In this document: piece after piece, positions 42,935-52,508 of the stretch
Layout of the letters: each line of letters starts with the position of its first letter
Position numbering within the stretch: the stretch's first letter is position 1
NCBI GenBank assembly: GCA_902791025.1
Contig: CADATZ010000033.1
Coordinates: forward strand, 1-64,000
Length of the DNA: 64,000 nucleotides
Direction: 5' to 3'
From: an uncultured Chloroflexota bacterium
GTDB lineage: Bacteria > Chloroflexota > Anaerolineae > Anaerolineales > Anaerolineaceae
Notes under the pieces: generated by a model
What the model saw: the letters and a program-made list of their open reading frames with translations, nothing else
Told to the model about the DNA's origin: nothing
Database searches by the model: none
Program-made: the position numbers and the translations under genes

Positions 42935-44812
42935 ATGGCAGAAAATGTAAAGAAGACCAAACCCATCGCATTCAAAGCAGAGACACAGCAGCTTCTCGAT
43001 ATCCTGATCAACTCCATTTATTCAGACAAGGATGTCTTTTTGAGGGAGCTTGTTTCCAATGCCTCGGATGCGATCACAAAACTGAACTTCGTAATGCTCA
43101 CCGACCATGATGTTCTGGATGCCGACGCGGCACCGGAGATCCGTGTAAAAGTCGACAAAGACGCAAAAACACTGACCGTCAGCGACAACGGTCTCGGCAT
43201 GACAGCCGACGAAATGAAAGAATACCTCGGCACTATCGCCCACTCCGGCGCTAAAGCCCTGCTGGAAAGTGCCGGAAAAGATCAGGCAAAATCCATCAAT
43301 GATCTGATCGGTCAGTTCGGTGTCGGCTTTTACGCCGCTTTTATGGTTGCGGATTCCATTGATGTGATATCCCGGTCCTACAAAAAGGATGAACCCGCTG
43401 CGCTCTGGCATTCCGATGGAGCCGGTACATTCACAGTGGGCCCAGCAGAACGGGAACACCGCGGGACCGATATTGTCATCAAACTCAAGGAAGACGCTGC
43501 GGAATATGCCGACGATTTTAAGATCCGCGAGATCATTCGTAAGCACTCCAACTATATTCCGTACCCGATTTATCTGAATGAAGAAACCGAACAGATCAAC
43601 GCGGCCAATGTCATCTGGCGAAGTTCCGCTTCTGAACTGAAGGATGAGGATTACAAGACCTTCTATCAGAACTTTACAATGGATTTCAACGAACCGCTGA
43701 AGCGTCTGCACCTTTCCATCGATGCTCCGGTACAAATGTATGCGCTGCTCTTCATTCCCGTAACCGCGGAACGCAACATGTTCTCTCTGCGCAAGGAAGA
43801 CGGCTTACAACTATACGCAAGAAAAGTTCTCATCCAGGATTACTGCACCGACCTGCTCCCGCGCTATTACCGCTTTATCCAGGGTGTCATCGACTCTGAG
43901 GATATCCCGCTCAACGTCTCCAGGGAAACCATGCAGGCCAACCGCGTGATCGTCACATTGAAAAAGATCCTCACCGGCAAGGTCACGGATATGCTGAAGA
44001 AATGGGGCACCGACGATCCGGAAGGTTACGCGAAATTCTGGACCAGCTTCGGCGACTTCATCTGCGAAGGGATCATCACCGAGCAGGATGCAAAGGATCC
44101 GCTCACTCCGCTGCTTCGCTTCCACACCATGAACCATGGTACGGAATGGCGCTCCCTTTCCGACTACTTCCAGGAAATGAAACCAGAACAGAAGAAGATT
44201 TACTACGTCCTCGGTGATAATCTTGAAACACTGCGCAACAGTCCACACACCGAAAAGCTGCGCAAGGATGGTATTGACGTCTTGCTGCTGGATAAGGTTT
44301 ATGATCCCTTTGTCATGACAGCCCTGCAGAAATATCAGGACTGCGAGATCGTCAATGCAGCCTCCGAAGGAGATAAGAAGGAAGAAGAAAAACCCGCTGA
44401 GGATGAAGACAAAGAGAACAAAGAAAGCGACAAGAAAGAGGAAACTCCCGAAAATAAAGCCTTGACGGATCTCTTTGCCGCATCACTTGGTGATCTTGTC
44501 TCCGCTGTCCGCACCACAGACCGGCTTGTTTCCTCTCCGGCACGTCTGGTTGAATCCGAAGGGGCAATTCCGCAGGAATACCAACGCATCTACAAGGCCA
44601 TGCAGCAGGAATACACCGCACCGAAAAAAGTTCTGGAGCTGAATCCGGAGCATCCACTGATCCAAAAAGTCTCCGGGTGTCAGGATGAAGAACTTCGGAA
44701 CCAGATCATTGCTCAAATTTATGATGACGCCATGATCATGGACGGAGAAGCTCCGGATCAGGTAGCAATGCTGGAACGTCTGCAAAACCTGATGCTGAAA
44801 CTGCTGAATTAA
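42935..44812 (+). CDS. htpG: Hsp90-family chaperone HtpG
   Basis: ATP-dependent dimeric chaperone of 625 residues. The N-terminal GHKL ATPase has LLDILINSIYSDKDVFLRELVSNASDA, DNGLGM, GQFGVGFYAAFMV and GTDIVIKLK. The middle domain has RKHSNYIPYPI and LNVSRETMQ. An acidic linker (EEEKPAEDEDKENKESDKKEE, about residues 490-510) precedes the C-terminal dimerisation domain; this lysine/glutamate-rich insertion is unusual for bacterial HtpG. AGAGGTG precedes the ATG. No CIRCE or other heat-shock operator was seen upstream. Confidence 0.97.
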   Translation: MAENVKKTKPIAFKAETQQLLDILINSIYSDKDVFLRELVSNASDAITKLNFVMLTDHDVLDADAAPEIRVKVDKDAKTLTVSDNGLGMTADEMKEYLGTIAHSGAKALLESAGKDQAKSINDLIGQFGVGFYAAFMVADSIDVISRSYKKDEPAALWHSDGAGTFTVGPAEREHRGTDIVIKLKEDAAEYADDFKIREIIRKHSNYIPYPIYLNEETEQINAANVIWRSSASELKDEDYKTFYQNFTMDFNEPLKRLHLSIDAPVQMYALLFIPVTAERNMFSLRKEDGLQLYARKVLIQDYCTDLLPRYYRFIQGVIDSEDIPLNVSRETMQANRVIVTLKKILTGKVTDMLKKWGTDDPEGYAKFWTSFGDFICEGIITEQDAKDPLTPLLRFHTMNHGTEWRSLSDYFQEMKPEQKKIYYVLGDNLETLRNSPHTEKLRKDGIDVLLLDKVYDPFVMTALQKYQDCEIVNAASEGDKKEEEKPAEDEDKENKESDKKEETPENKALTDLFAASLGDLVSAVRTTDRLVSSPARLVESEGAIPQEYQRIYKAMQQEYTAPKKVLELNPEHPLIQKVSGCQDEELRNQIIAQIYDDAMIMDGEAPDQVAMLERLQNLMLKLLN

Positions 44813-44945
44813 GAAGTTGTAAGTTATAAGTTATAAGTTATAAATTCAAAAATGAAGGCCGCTCCTGCGGCCTTTTATAATACCTGTTGAGGGTGTCAAC
44901 TTCCAACCTATCACTTTCAACTTCCAACTTCCAACTTATAACTTC
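44813..44945. repeat. Heptad repeat tract with internal terminator
   Basis: GTTATAA units follow the htpG stop. A terminator AAGGCCGC/GCGGCCTT lies at 44855-44876. The opposite form (AACTTCC, four units) then runs into the stop codon of the kinase gene, TTA at 44936-44938. Confidence 0.85.
44855..44878 (+). terminator. Rho-independent terminator of htpG
   Basis: AAGGCCGC (44855-44862), loop TCCT, GCGGCCTT (44867-44874), then TT. Confidence 0.85.
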
Positions 44946-46249
44946 CCACCCCTTTTCCTCATCTTCCTTAAAGCCTTCCGCAGTTTCTTCTTAAAATGGC
45001 GGAAAGTCCACTCAAAAAAACCCGGTTCCGATGCTTGGGAAGTCATCATTTGGGGATCCGGCATTCCATGAGCAGGAATATATTGCATCGGAGGATATGA
45101 TGGCAGCACTGGCTTTTGGAATGAAACCTGTTGAGGTATCTGGCTCTGCATACCAACCGAATAATTCGGCATAAACACCTGCGGAGACATCTGCGCACCC
45201 GGCACCATCCAGCCTTGCGCATTATATTGCGGTGCCATCTGCACCTGCGGCGGTGAAAAATCAAAAGATTTTTTCAAATCCGCTGCGGCATGTTCAATAT
45301 CTTCCTCAAATGAACGGATCGAAACGTACCGATCTTCCGGTTTCATGCTCAAAGCATGCATAATGGCTTTATCCGCACCCTCAGGGATATTCACACCCAA
45401 CTCCCGCGGACTTTGCATCTCCCGCCCCATGGCACGATCCGGAGCAGCTGTTGGAAGATTTCCAGTCAATGCCCGATAAAAGGTAGCACCCATCGCGTAA
45501 ACATCCGTCCAGGATCCCTGTTCGGTTCCACTGCCGGGATATTGTTCCAGCGGAGCATACCCCGGTTTGATAATCGACGCGGCATTTTGCGTTTCCTCAC
45601 CGATACTGAAACGCGCTGCCCCGAAATCCAGCAGTTTTGCATGACCATCGACCGTCAGATAAATATTATCGGGAGAGATATCACGATGAAGCAAACCAGT
45701 ATGATGGAGATCATCCAAAGCCAGCATGATCGGACAAAGGATCTGCATTGCTTCCGTAAAAGAGATGCTCCCCCCTCGTGCCTGCAGATAATCCTTCAGT
45801 GACTTTCCGTTGATATATTCCATCACGATATAAGCGGTATTGTTCTGTCGGAAAAAATGCAGAACATTGACAATATTGGGATGAGAACTGAAATTTCCAA
45901 GAATCAGAGCTTCTTTGAAGAAGAGATTTACTCCCTTCTTCAGCTTAGCTTTGGCATCATCATCAATGGGTGCAACAAACAAACCACGCTCTCTGGTTAC
46001 CAAACCCGAGGGATAATATTCCTTCACTGCCACGATCCGCCAGGCATTCAGATCCCAGCCAATATATGTGATGCCGAATCCACCTTGACCCAGCGCCTTA
46101 CCGATCAGATAATTTTGATTTAAAACCGTTCCGGGAGTGAGATGCTGTGGACTCACCTGTATATGTGCAGCATCAGCACCACAATGCGGACATGGATTCA
46201 ACCCGCCTGTGTTCTGAAAGCAAGACAAACATATACCAGTAATGTTCAT
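44936..46249 (-). CDS. Serine/threonine protein kinase with zinc ribbon
   Basis: A 437-residue Hanks-type kinase. An N-terminal zinc-ribbon-like segment (CLSCF...CPHCG, residues 6-25) precedes the kinase: glycine loop GQGGFG, catalytic Lys in VAVKEYYP, HRDISPDN loop, LDFGAARF and the APLEQY activation region. The C-terminal third is Pro/Gln/Met-rich, and the last residues are basic; no membrane helix or PASTA repeat is seen, so it is likely soluble. ATG 46249 follows AGAGGTTTGG. Substrates unknown. Confidence 0.9.
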   Translation of the reverse strand: MNITGICLSCFQNTGGLNPCPHCGADAAHIQVSPQHLTPGTVLNQNYLIGKALGQGGFGITYIGWDLNAWRIVAVKEYYPSGLVTRERGLFVAPIDDDAKAKLKKGVNLFFKEALILGNFSSHPNIVNVLHFFRQNNTAYIVMEYINGKSLKDYLQARGGSISFTEAMQILCPIMLALDDLHHTGLLHRDISPDNIYLTVDGHAKLLDFGAARFSIGEETQNAASIIKPGYAPLEQYPGSGTEQGSWTDVYAMGATFYRALTGNLPTAAPDRAMGREMQSPRELGVNIPEGADKAIMHALSMKPEDRYVSIRSFEEDIEHAAADLKKSFDFSPPQVQMAPQYNAQGWMVPGAQMSPQVFMPNYSVGMQSQIPQQVSFQKPVLPSYPPMQYIPAHGMPDPQMMTSQASEPGFFEWTFRHFKKKLRKALRKMRKRGGKL

Positions 46250-46300
46250 TACCAAACCTCTCTCCTTTACCATTTTACATGAATTTAAGCATTTGTTCAA

Positions 46301-46450
46301 GGAGATAGGGATTGAGGGTTGGGAATTAGGGAATGGGAGTTAGAGATTTTGGGTAGATGTTAAGCGTTAGGATGTAACTGGAAAATATCCAACTAACACC
46401 TAACACCTAATCCCTATCCCCTAATTCCCATTCCCTACCACCTACATCCT
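46301..46450. repeat. Heptad repeat tract between divergent genes
   Basis: Units GGGATAG, GGGATTG, GGGAATTAGGG on the plus strand, then the complementary form AACACCTAACACC...CCTATCCCCTAATTCCC from 46390. It sits between the kinase and PpiC-like gene starts. Confidence 0.85.
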
Positions 46451-46544
46451 CCAATAATAAAATTCCCAACTTTAATACAATCTTAACAATTCAACGGTAC
46501 AATTGGGTGTAATGGTTTAACGTAAAAAAGAGAGGTTACCACAT

Positions 46545-48791
46545 ATGTCTTTCAATAAAAAAACGATTTATATTTTAATGGTATTCATCATGGCAGCCGC
46601 ACTGGCCGCGTGCACCGGTCAGACGACAGTGCCTACCGCTACAGTGGCACCCACTGTAGAAGAACCAACCGCAGCTCCTGCGGCAGAAACAGTTGAAGAA
46701 AAGACTGATGAATCTGCATCAACCGAAGCAGAAACAGAAGCCGCAGCGACTGACGAAGAAAAACCTGCGGAAGAAACTGCCGTTGAAGAAACCGCTGAAG
46801 ATACTGCCGCAGCAGAAAAATCCGAAGAAAAACCTGCTGAAGCTGAAGTGAACGCTGAAGAAACAGCTGAGGCAACAGCCGAAACTACAGAAGAAACTGC
46901 TGCCACAGCTCCAACAGAAGAAACACAAGCTGAAACCGAGGAAACAACAGTGACTGAGGAAACTTCATCTGAAACCACCACTGTTGAAGAATCCGCGAAA
47001 ACAGAGGAAGCAGCTTCCGATAAAAAAACTGATGCTGAAACTGAAGAAACAGCAGTGACTGAGGAAACTTCAGTTGAAACCACCGCTGTCGAAGAAACCG
47101 CAGAAACAACTGATTCTGTCTCCCATGAAAAGGCTGAAGCTGTCCCCACCGCTGAAACCGCAGAACCGGCAGATGCAGACAATCAATACGCGGCAACCGT
47201 TGACGGCGAAGGAGTTTCCCTCGAAGATTTCGAGCAAATGGCTGTTTTCAACCGCTATCAATATCTGAACCAGTATGCACAGTACGCCCAGATGTACTCT
47301 ATGTACGGTCTTCCGCTTGACTCCCTCGACGAACAGGTAGAAGGGATTCTCGGCGAAAATGGAAAAGAACGTCTGGGTTCCGAAGTTATTGATCAGTTGA
47401 CTTATGACAAGGTTCTGAAATTTGAAGCAGAAAAAGAAGGTCTCGAACTTTCTGACGAAGACGTCTATAACCAGCTGAAAACAATGTTCGGTTACGAAGA
47501 ACCGGCAGCGGAAGAAGAAGGCCCGATGGGATTGCCCTCCTTCAACGTTGAACCGGCAGCAACCGAAAGCGAATCCGACAAATACGCAGATTTCCAGAAA
47601 TACGCTGAATCAGTTCTCAGCCAGGGTTATGGCGGAGCAGTCTCCTTCAATTTCATCAAGAATTACGCCAGAAACATTCTTCTTGACAACCGCATGTTTG
47701 AAGCATCTCTCGAGGATCGTGTTTTCGAAGCAGAAATGGTCAATGCACGTCACATTCTCGTTGAAGACGAAGAAACGGCCAAAGATATTCTCGCCCGTCT
47801 GGAAGCAGGAGAGGAATGGGACGCTCTTGCCAGCGAAAACTCTCTGGACACCGCCAACAAAGATAACAGCGGCAGTCTCGGCTGGTTTGGCCGCGGCGAA
47901 ATGGTTGCCGAATTCGAACAGGCCGCTTTTGCTCTCGAACCTGGTGAAATCAGCGACCCTGTTCAGACATCCTACGGTTATCACATCATCGCAAGTGATG
48001 GAAAGGAAGTCCGCCCGTTAAGTGGTGCCGCTCTGCAGGCTGCACAAAGTGAAGCTTATGATGAGTGGACGCTTGAAATGCGTGCAAAGCACGATATCCA
48101 GTCTTATCCGGAAGTATGGCTGGATGCAGTACCGATGGAACCGGCCTTCGTCTCCCTCAATCCCGCACCTGCCGCAGATGATGCAACTGCTGATGCCGAA
48201 GCAGAAACCGTAAGTACAGATGGAGCCGAAGCCGTCGCCGCTGTTGCCGAAACAGTTGAAGAAGCATCTGCCGAAGCTGAAGCTGCTGAAGCCGCTGCCG
48301 CTGTTGCCGAAACAGTTGAAGAAGCATCTGCCGAAAAACAGTTGAAGAAGCATCTGCCGAAGCTGAAGCTGTTGAAGCCGTCGCCGCTGTTGCCGAAACA
48401 GTTGAAGAAGCATCTGCTGAAGCTGAAACAGCCGAAGCCGCTGCCGCTGTTGCCGAAACAGTCGAAGAAGCATCTGCTGAAGCTGAAGCTGCTGAAGCCG
48501 TCGCCGCTGTCATCAATGGAACTGACATCACCGCGGATGAGTTCGTACAGGAAGCTGTTTTCAACCGCTATCAGGTTCTTTCCTCTTATCAGCAGTATGT
48601 CCAATATGCCAGTATGCTCGGCATTTCCATGGATGAGATCAACAGCTATTACGAAAACCTGCTGGGCGAATCCGGAAAAGAAGAATTCGGCAATCAAACG
48701 CTTGAACAGCTGTACTATGCCAAAATGCTCGATTTCGAAGCTGAAGAAATGGGCATCACAGTCAGCCCAAAGGATGCCGAAAACCGCATGA
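46545..48791 (+). CDS. PpiC-type foldase lipoprotein, 5' part (frame lost in repeats near 48334)
   Basis: Lipoprotein signal ALAAC at about residue 23, then about 180 residues of Glu/Thr/Ala repeats, a SurA-N-like helical domain (TVDGEGVSLEDFEQMAVFNR), and a PpiC rotamase domain (NARHILVEDEETAKDILARLEAG, GSLGWFGRGEMV, PVQTSYGYHIIASDG). It should catalyse prolyl isomerisation of exported proteins. After about 48335 the natural Ala/Glu repeat frame is left and the reading becomes KQLKKHLPKL-type nonsense, continuing to 48791. The intact gene would run on into 48614-49891 as one roughly 1120-residue protein with two foldase units. Confidence 0.85.
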   Translation: MSFNKKTIYILMVFIMAAALAACTGQTTVPTATVAPTVEEPTAAPAAETVEEKTDESASTEAETEAAATDEEKPAEETAVEETAEDTAAAEKSEEKPAEAEVNAEETAEATAETTEETAATAPTEETQAETEETTVTEETSSETTTVEESAKTEEAASDKKTDAETEETAVTEETSVETTAVEETAETTDSVSHEKAEAVPTAETAEPADADNQYAATVDGEGVSLEDFEQMAVFNRYQYLNQYAQYAQMYSMYGLPLDSLDEQVEGILGENGKERLGSEVIDQLTYDKVLKFEAEKEGLELSDEDVYNQLKTMFGYEEPAAEEEGPMGLPSFNVEPAATESESDKYADFQKYAESVLSQGYGGAVSFNFIKNYARNILLDNRMFEASLEDRVFEAEMVNARHILVEDEETAKDILARLEAGEEWDALASENSLDTANKDNSGSLGWFGRGEMVAEFEQAAFALEPGEISDPVQTSYGYHIIASDGKEVRPLSGAALQAAQSEAYDEWTLEMRAKHDIQSYPEVWLDAVPMEPAFVSLNPAPAADDATADAEAETVSTDGAEAVAAVAETVEEASAEAEAAEAAAAVAETVEEASAEKQLKKHLPKLKLLKPSPLLPKQLKKHLLKLKQPKPLPLLPKQSKKHLLKLKLLKPSPLSSMELTSPRMSSYRKLFSTAIRFFPLISSMSNMPVCSAFPWMRSTAITKTCWANPEKKNSAIKRLNSCTMPKCSISKLKKWASQSAQRMPKTA
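48243..48508 (+). repeat. 60-bp tandem repeats inside the foldase gene
   Basis: Four to five 60-bp units starting with GTTGCCGAAACAG. Full units are at 48243-48302, 48389-48448 and 48449-48508. Between them, 48303-48388 is 86 bp, exactly two units less 34 bp, so a 34-bp deletion explains the frameshift at the A-run 48334-48338. Confidence 0.9.
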
Positions 48792-49891
48792 AGCAAATGT
48801 TCGGCTACGAAGACGCAGCCAATGAAGCGGAAGCTTCTCTTGGGTTGGAATCATTCAACCTTGAGGACGAATTGGTCGATGCAGATGCTGAAGATTTGGG
48901 CTTCAGAGCCTTTATGGAATCGGACATTTCCGAAGCATTCGATAATAAAATCTCCTATGATTTTTACCTCGATTATATCCGCCACAGCTTGATCGAAAGA
49001 GCCATTATCGACAAACTCTTTGAGGAAAAGGCTCCGGAACCGAAACAGGAAGAACAGGTCAACGCCCGTCACATTCTCGTGGAGGATGAAGAAACAGCCA
49101 AAGAAATCATCGCCAAACTGGAAGCAGGTGAAGACTGGGATGCTCTGGCTGCAGAATACTCATTGGACACCGGAAATAAAGATTACGGCGGATCCCTTGG
49201 CTGGTTTGGCCGTGACGTGATGGTCGATGAATTTGAAGAAGCCGCTTTTGCCCTGGAACCAGGTGAGATCAGTGAACCAGTGAAGTCAAGCTTTGGCTGG
49301 CACATCATTGCCAGCGATGGAAAAGAAATGCGTCCTGTTCAAGATGAAACCGCCGTCCGCGATGAGATCTATAACGAATGGTACGAAGGTCTCGCCGAAA
49401 AATATCAGCGCGAATCCTATCCTGAAATTTGGCTGCCGCTTGTTCCGGAAGAACCTGCTTTCACTCCAGTCGTAATCGAAGCCACGGCAGAAGACAGCAA
49501 ATCTTCGACCTTCCACATCATATCTGATGAAAACGGTACCGTAACGGATGAAGAAGTCACTGTAGAAAACACAGATAACGGCGAAGTTGAACTCACCATC
49601 GAAAACACCGAACAGACCGTTATCACCCCGGCTGAAGGCGAGCAGGAAGGCGAAGAACAGCACAGCGGCAATACCGAACAGACTGTTAATACTTCCTCTG
49701 AAAATGAAAAAGAAGACGAGGAAGAACTCAGCATCGACAATACCGAGCAGGTAGTTGAAGCCTACACCATCAACAACGATGCGGAAAACAATGACCAGCC
49801 GGAAGCAAAACCGACAGAAGTGAAATCTGATGTCGAAAGTGCTGAAAAAGAAGATGCTCTGCTTCTCAATAATGATGAAGAGAATAAGTAG
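48614..49891 (+). CDS. PpiC-type foldase, 3' part (second rotamase unit)
   Basis: Contains the second half of a duplicated foldase: SurA-N-like helices (EINSYYENLLGESGKEEFGNQTLEQLYYAKM) and a PpiC domain (NARHILVEDEETAKEIIAKLEAG, GSLGWFGRDVMV, PVKSSFGWHIIASDG), followed by an acidic Glu/Asn/Thr-rich tail. The two rotamase domains are near copies of each other. Its reading frame is open upstream to about 48336, so ATG 48614 is likely not the true start; no good ribosome site precedes it. It is probably the continuation of the gene starting at 46545. Confidence 0.85.
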   Translation: MLGISMDEINSYYENLLGESGKEEFGNQTLEQLYYAKMLDFEAEEMGITVSPKDAENRMKQMFGYEDAANEAEASLGLESFNLEDELVDADAEDLGFRAFMESDISEAFDNKISYDFYLDYIRHSLIERAIIDKLFEEKAPEPKQEEQVNARHILVEDEETAKEIIAKLEAGEDWDALAAEYSLDTGNKDYGGSLGWFGRDVMVDEFEEAAFALEPGEISEPVKSSFGWHIIASDGKEMRPVQDETAVRDEIYNEWYEGLAEKYQRESYPEIWLPLVPEEPAFTPVVIEATAEDSKSSTFHIISDENGTVTDEEVTVENTDNGEVELTIENTEQTVITPAEGEQEGEEQHSGNTEQTVNTSSENEKEDEEELSIDNTEQVVEAYTINNDAENNDQPEAKPTEVKSDVESAEKEDALLLNNDEENK

Positions 49892-50118
49892 AAAGTCAGT
49901 GGTCAGTGGTCAGTGGTCAGTGGTTAGTAGTTAGTAGTTCGACATTAGACATTAGACTTTAGACTTTTGACCTTAGACAGCAGACTTTAGAAACAAAGAA
50001 AAACGGTTGTGATGATAAACTTCACAACCGTTTTTTTACTTAAAGACCTGCTTATTAACTTTTAACTACTAACTACCAACTACTAACTACCAACTTACAA
50101 CTTACAACTTCTAACTCC
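49891..50118. repeat. Heptad repeat tract with internal terminator
   Basis: CAGTGGT, TAGTAGT, TAGACAT and TAGACTT units, then a terminator at 49999-50037, then AACTACT/AACTACC/AACTTAC units which overlap the tsaD stop and its last codons. Confidence 0.88.
49999..50037 (+). terminator. Bidirectional-looking terminator
   Basis: AAAAACGGTTGTGA (49999-50012) pairs with TCACAACCGTTTTT, then T. The A-run on the left also gives a T-run on the minus strand, so it may serve the foldase gene and tsaD. Confidence 0.85.
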
Positions 50119-51154
50119 CAACTCTCGCCAGCGGCCAGTTTGGGATGACGTCCATATCCAGACCGTCGAATTTTCCGGTGAGGAACCGCCGGTATCCTGC
50201 TGCGCCGATCATCGCGCCGTTGTCCGTACAATATGCCAGTTTTGGAATATAGACCTTGAACTCATTCTGCTTTTCCAGGAAAGTATCCCGCAGGCACTTA
50301 TTCGCGGAAACACCACCGGCAATAACGATATTCTTCGCGTTATACTCCCGAGCTGCACGCATGGTCTTCTCAAAGAGGATGCTGACGACCGATTTCTGGA
50401 AGCTTGCCGCCAGATCGGGGACGTTCAGCGTTTCACCGTTTTTCTGAAGATTCTGGACCGTCCGCAGCACCGAGGTCTTCACCCCGCTGAAGGAAAAATC
50501 ATAGGTCCCCGGCATTTTCGCCACATGGAACTGATAGGCATCCGGATTCCCTCCCACAGAAGCTTTCTGGATCGAAGGACCGCCCGGATATTCCAGGCCA
50601 AGCAGACGTGCTGTCTTATCGAAAGCCTCCCCTGCTGCGTCATCCAGCGTACCGCCGAGACGCTCATAGGTCAGGTGATCCCGCAGCAGGATCACTTCCG
50701 AATGACCTCCTGAAACCAACAGCACGATCGCGGGGAATTCAGGCTCCGGAGGAACCACCTCATCCCGGTCAGAGTAGACCCAGGAAGAATAAATATGTCC
50801 CTCCAGATGGTTGATCCCAATCAATGGGAGACCGGTCGCCATGGCAAGTCCCTTTGCCGCATTCATACCCACAACCAGAGAGCCGGCAAGTCCCGGTCCC
50901 CGGGTGACGGCAATTGCGTCGATATCGGAATAACTCATATGAGCTTTGTTCATCACCTCGTCGATCACGGGATAAACGGCAAGAACATGCTGCCGGGAGG
51001 CAACCTCCGGGAACACACCGCCATACTGTTTATGGATATCGATCTGAGTGGAAATAAAATCTGAAACAATGCGTCGACCGTCCTCAACAATTGCGGCCGC
51101 GGTCTCATCACAGCTGCTTTCAATTCCCAAAATACGAATAGTCTTCTCTGCCAT
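50111..51154 (-). CDS. tsaD: tRNA threonylcarbamoyladenosine transferase
   Basis: Transfers the threonylcarbamoyl group to A37 of ANN-decoding tRNAs. The 347 residues start RILGIESSCDETAAA (ASKHA fold), with RGPGLAGSLVVG, the metal ligands in INHLEGH, and LLVSGGHSEV. The C-terminal lysine/nucleotide region is intact. M at 51154 is chosen by homology; no strong ribosome site is visible. The final codons (VGS-stop) are encoded by heptad repeat DNA, a possible repeat-driven change of the C-terminus. Confidence 0.96.
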   Translation of the reverse strand: MAEKTIRILGIESSCDETAAAIVEDGRRIVSDFISTQIDIHKQYGGVFPEVASRQHVLAVYPVIDEVMNKAHMSYSDIDAIAVTRGPGLAGSLVVGMNAAKGLAMATGLPLIGINHLEGHIYSSWVYSDRDEVVPPEPEFPAIVLLVSGGHSEVILLRDHLTYERLGGTLDDAAGEAFDKTARLLGLEYPGGPSIQKASVGGNPDAYQFHVAKMPGTYDFSFSGVKTSVLRTVQNLQKNGETLNVPDLAASFQKSVVSILFEKTMRAAREYNAKNIVIAGGVSANKCLRDTFLEKQNEFKVYIPKLAYCTDNGAMIGAAGYRRFLTGKFDGLDMDVIPNWPLARVGS

Positions 51155-51164
51155 ACGTTGTCTT

Positions 51165-51262
51165 AATCCGGGGACTGTCCCCATTGCTGAATTGATAAAT
51201 TTCACGTTAGCCGGGACAGTCCCATAAAGGGACAGTCCCGGGCATAATACCTAACCCCTAAT
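51165..51262. repeat. GGGACAG-type hairpin cluster
   Basis: CCGGGGACTGTCCCC at 51167-51181, then GCCGGGACAGTCCC and GGGACAGTCCCGGGC at 51210-51243. Short inverted repeats with the same stem sequence as TATTCA elements, ahead of a short ACCTAAC tract. Located between the tsaD start and the M24 peptidase stop. Confidence 0.7.
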
Positions 51263-51264
51263 GG

Positions 51265-52491
51265 TTACTTTGCCGGTACGTCAATAATCAGGCGATACGG
51301 ATAATCCGTAAGCGGAGCGACCTTGCCATCCGCGTCCATATAATAAGTATCTTCGATCCTGACACCGAAAGCCTCCGGACGATCCGGATAATAAAGTCCC
51401 GGTTCAATGGTAAACACGGCTCCGGGTACCAGCAGATCTTTATCGGAGGAGGTCTTGGAACTGAAAGGACGTTCGTGAATGTTCAGCCCGACACCATGTC
51501 CGACCGAGTGCATATAACCGTTCGTCACCTTCACATCATCATCAACCGTCACATGACCATGAGATTTGAAATAATCACAGGTCATTTGCTGCAGATCCTT
51601 GAATTTCATATTCGGACGGGCTTTTTCAGCAAGCAGATCATGGATCTCCTTGACCTCCGCATAAGCCACTTTGACCTCATCCGGCGCCCAGCCAATGCAC
51701 CAGGTACGGGTAAAATCACCGAAGTAACCGCCGCCCATTCCGCAAGGGAAGAAGTCATAAACGATTGACTTACCCGCCATCAGCGGCTCGTCATCATTTC
51801 CCTGGTTATGTGGAACACCTGCATCCCGGCCTTGAGAGAAAATCGTTCCTTCAGGATTTTCCGCACCCAGCTCACCCAGCCATAGATTGATCAGCGCCTT
51901 GATCTTACCGATGGTGACAGGTGTACCGTCATCGTCCATCAGGACACCGTCATGCAGGTATTTGGATTTGATATGATCCTCAACCCGTCCGACTACTGTT
52001 GTCACGATGGAACACATGTGACGGATCATTTCGATCTCCTCCGGGTCCTTGGTATACCGGGCTTCATTGAGGATCTCATCACCGGCACCGCCGACAAATT
52101 CCAGCTCCGGCAGCTTGTTTTGAAGCTGCTGGAGAGTCTGAAACGCTGTATTGAACTCAACACGTCCGCAAAGCGCGATTCGTCCGGAAGTGACGCCGGC
52201 ATATTTCAGCGCGGCAAGCAATGTATTGGTCCGCTCGGTACAGTCACGGTAACGGCTGACTTCCAGATCACTGTAGCACACCCCTTTGAGAGAAGTCAAT
52301 GCAGCGGTATCACGCTCCATCACACGATAGAAAAGCAGCGGTTCCCGGTCTTTCATCACCAAAACATCAGCCTGTGTAAAGAAGGCATCGCCGACAAAAT
52401 AAGTCAAAAACGGGTTATGTTCCCGTGAACCTGAGATTAATATCGCGTCAAGTTTCTTTTGCGCCATCAGCGCCTGGATTTGTTTTTTCAT
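51265..52491 (-). CDS. M24-family Xaa-Pro peptidase
   Basis: Metal-dependent aminopeptidase of the Xaa-Pro dipeptidase type; 408 residues, cytoplasmic. The N-terminal creatinase-like domain is followed by a pita-bread domain with the metal ligands: VYDFFPCGMGGGYFGDFTRTW (two Asp), HSVGHGVGLNIHE (His), IEPGLYY and VRIEDT (two Glu). A Pro-containing dipeptide substrate is presumed by family. The start lies 17 bp after the membrane-protein stop, and both are on the minus strand. Confidence 0.92.
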   Translation of the reverse strand: MKKQIQALMAQKKLDAILISGSREHNPFLTYFVGDAFFTQADVLVMKDREPLLFYRVMERDTAALTSLKGVCYSDLEVSRYRDCTERTNTLLAALKYAGVTSGRIALCGRVEFNTAFQTLQQLQNKLPELEFVGGAGDEILNEARYTKDPEEIEMIRHMCSIVTTVVGRVEDHIKSKYLHDGVLMDDDGTPVTIGKIKALINLWLGELGAENPEGTIFSQGRDAGVPHNQGNDDEPLMAGKSIVYDFFPCGMGGGYFGDFTRTWCIGWAPDEVKVAYAEVKEIHDLLAEKARPNMKFKDLQQMTCDYFKSHGHVTVDDDVKVTNGYMHSVGHGVGLNIHERPFSSKTSSDKDLLVPGAVFTIEPGLYYPDRPEAFGVRIEDTYYMDADGKVAPLTDYPYRLIIDVPAK

Positions 52492-52508
52492 ATACAGTGC
52501 CTTTTCAT

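Noticed and set aside
48334..48338. Programmed ribosomal frameshift at the A-run
   Set aside because: The junction is fully explained by a 34-bp deletion in a 60-bp repeat, and no slippery heptamer or downstream stimulator is evident.
46619..48796. Long Ser/Val- or Phe-rich frames on the minus strand of the foldase gene
   Set aside because: Low-complexity antisense readings of Glu/Ala repeat codons.
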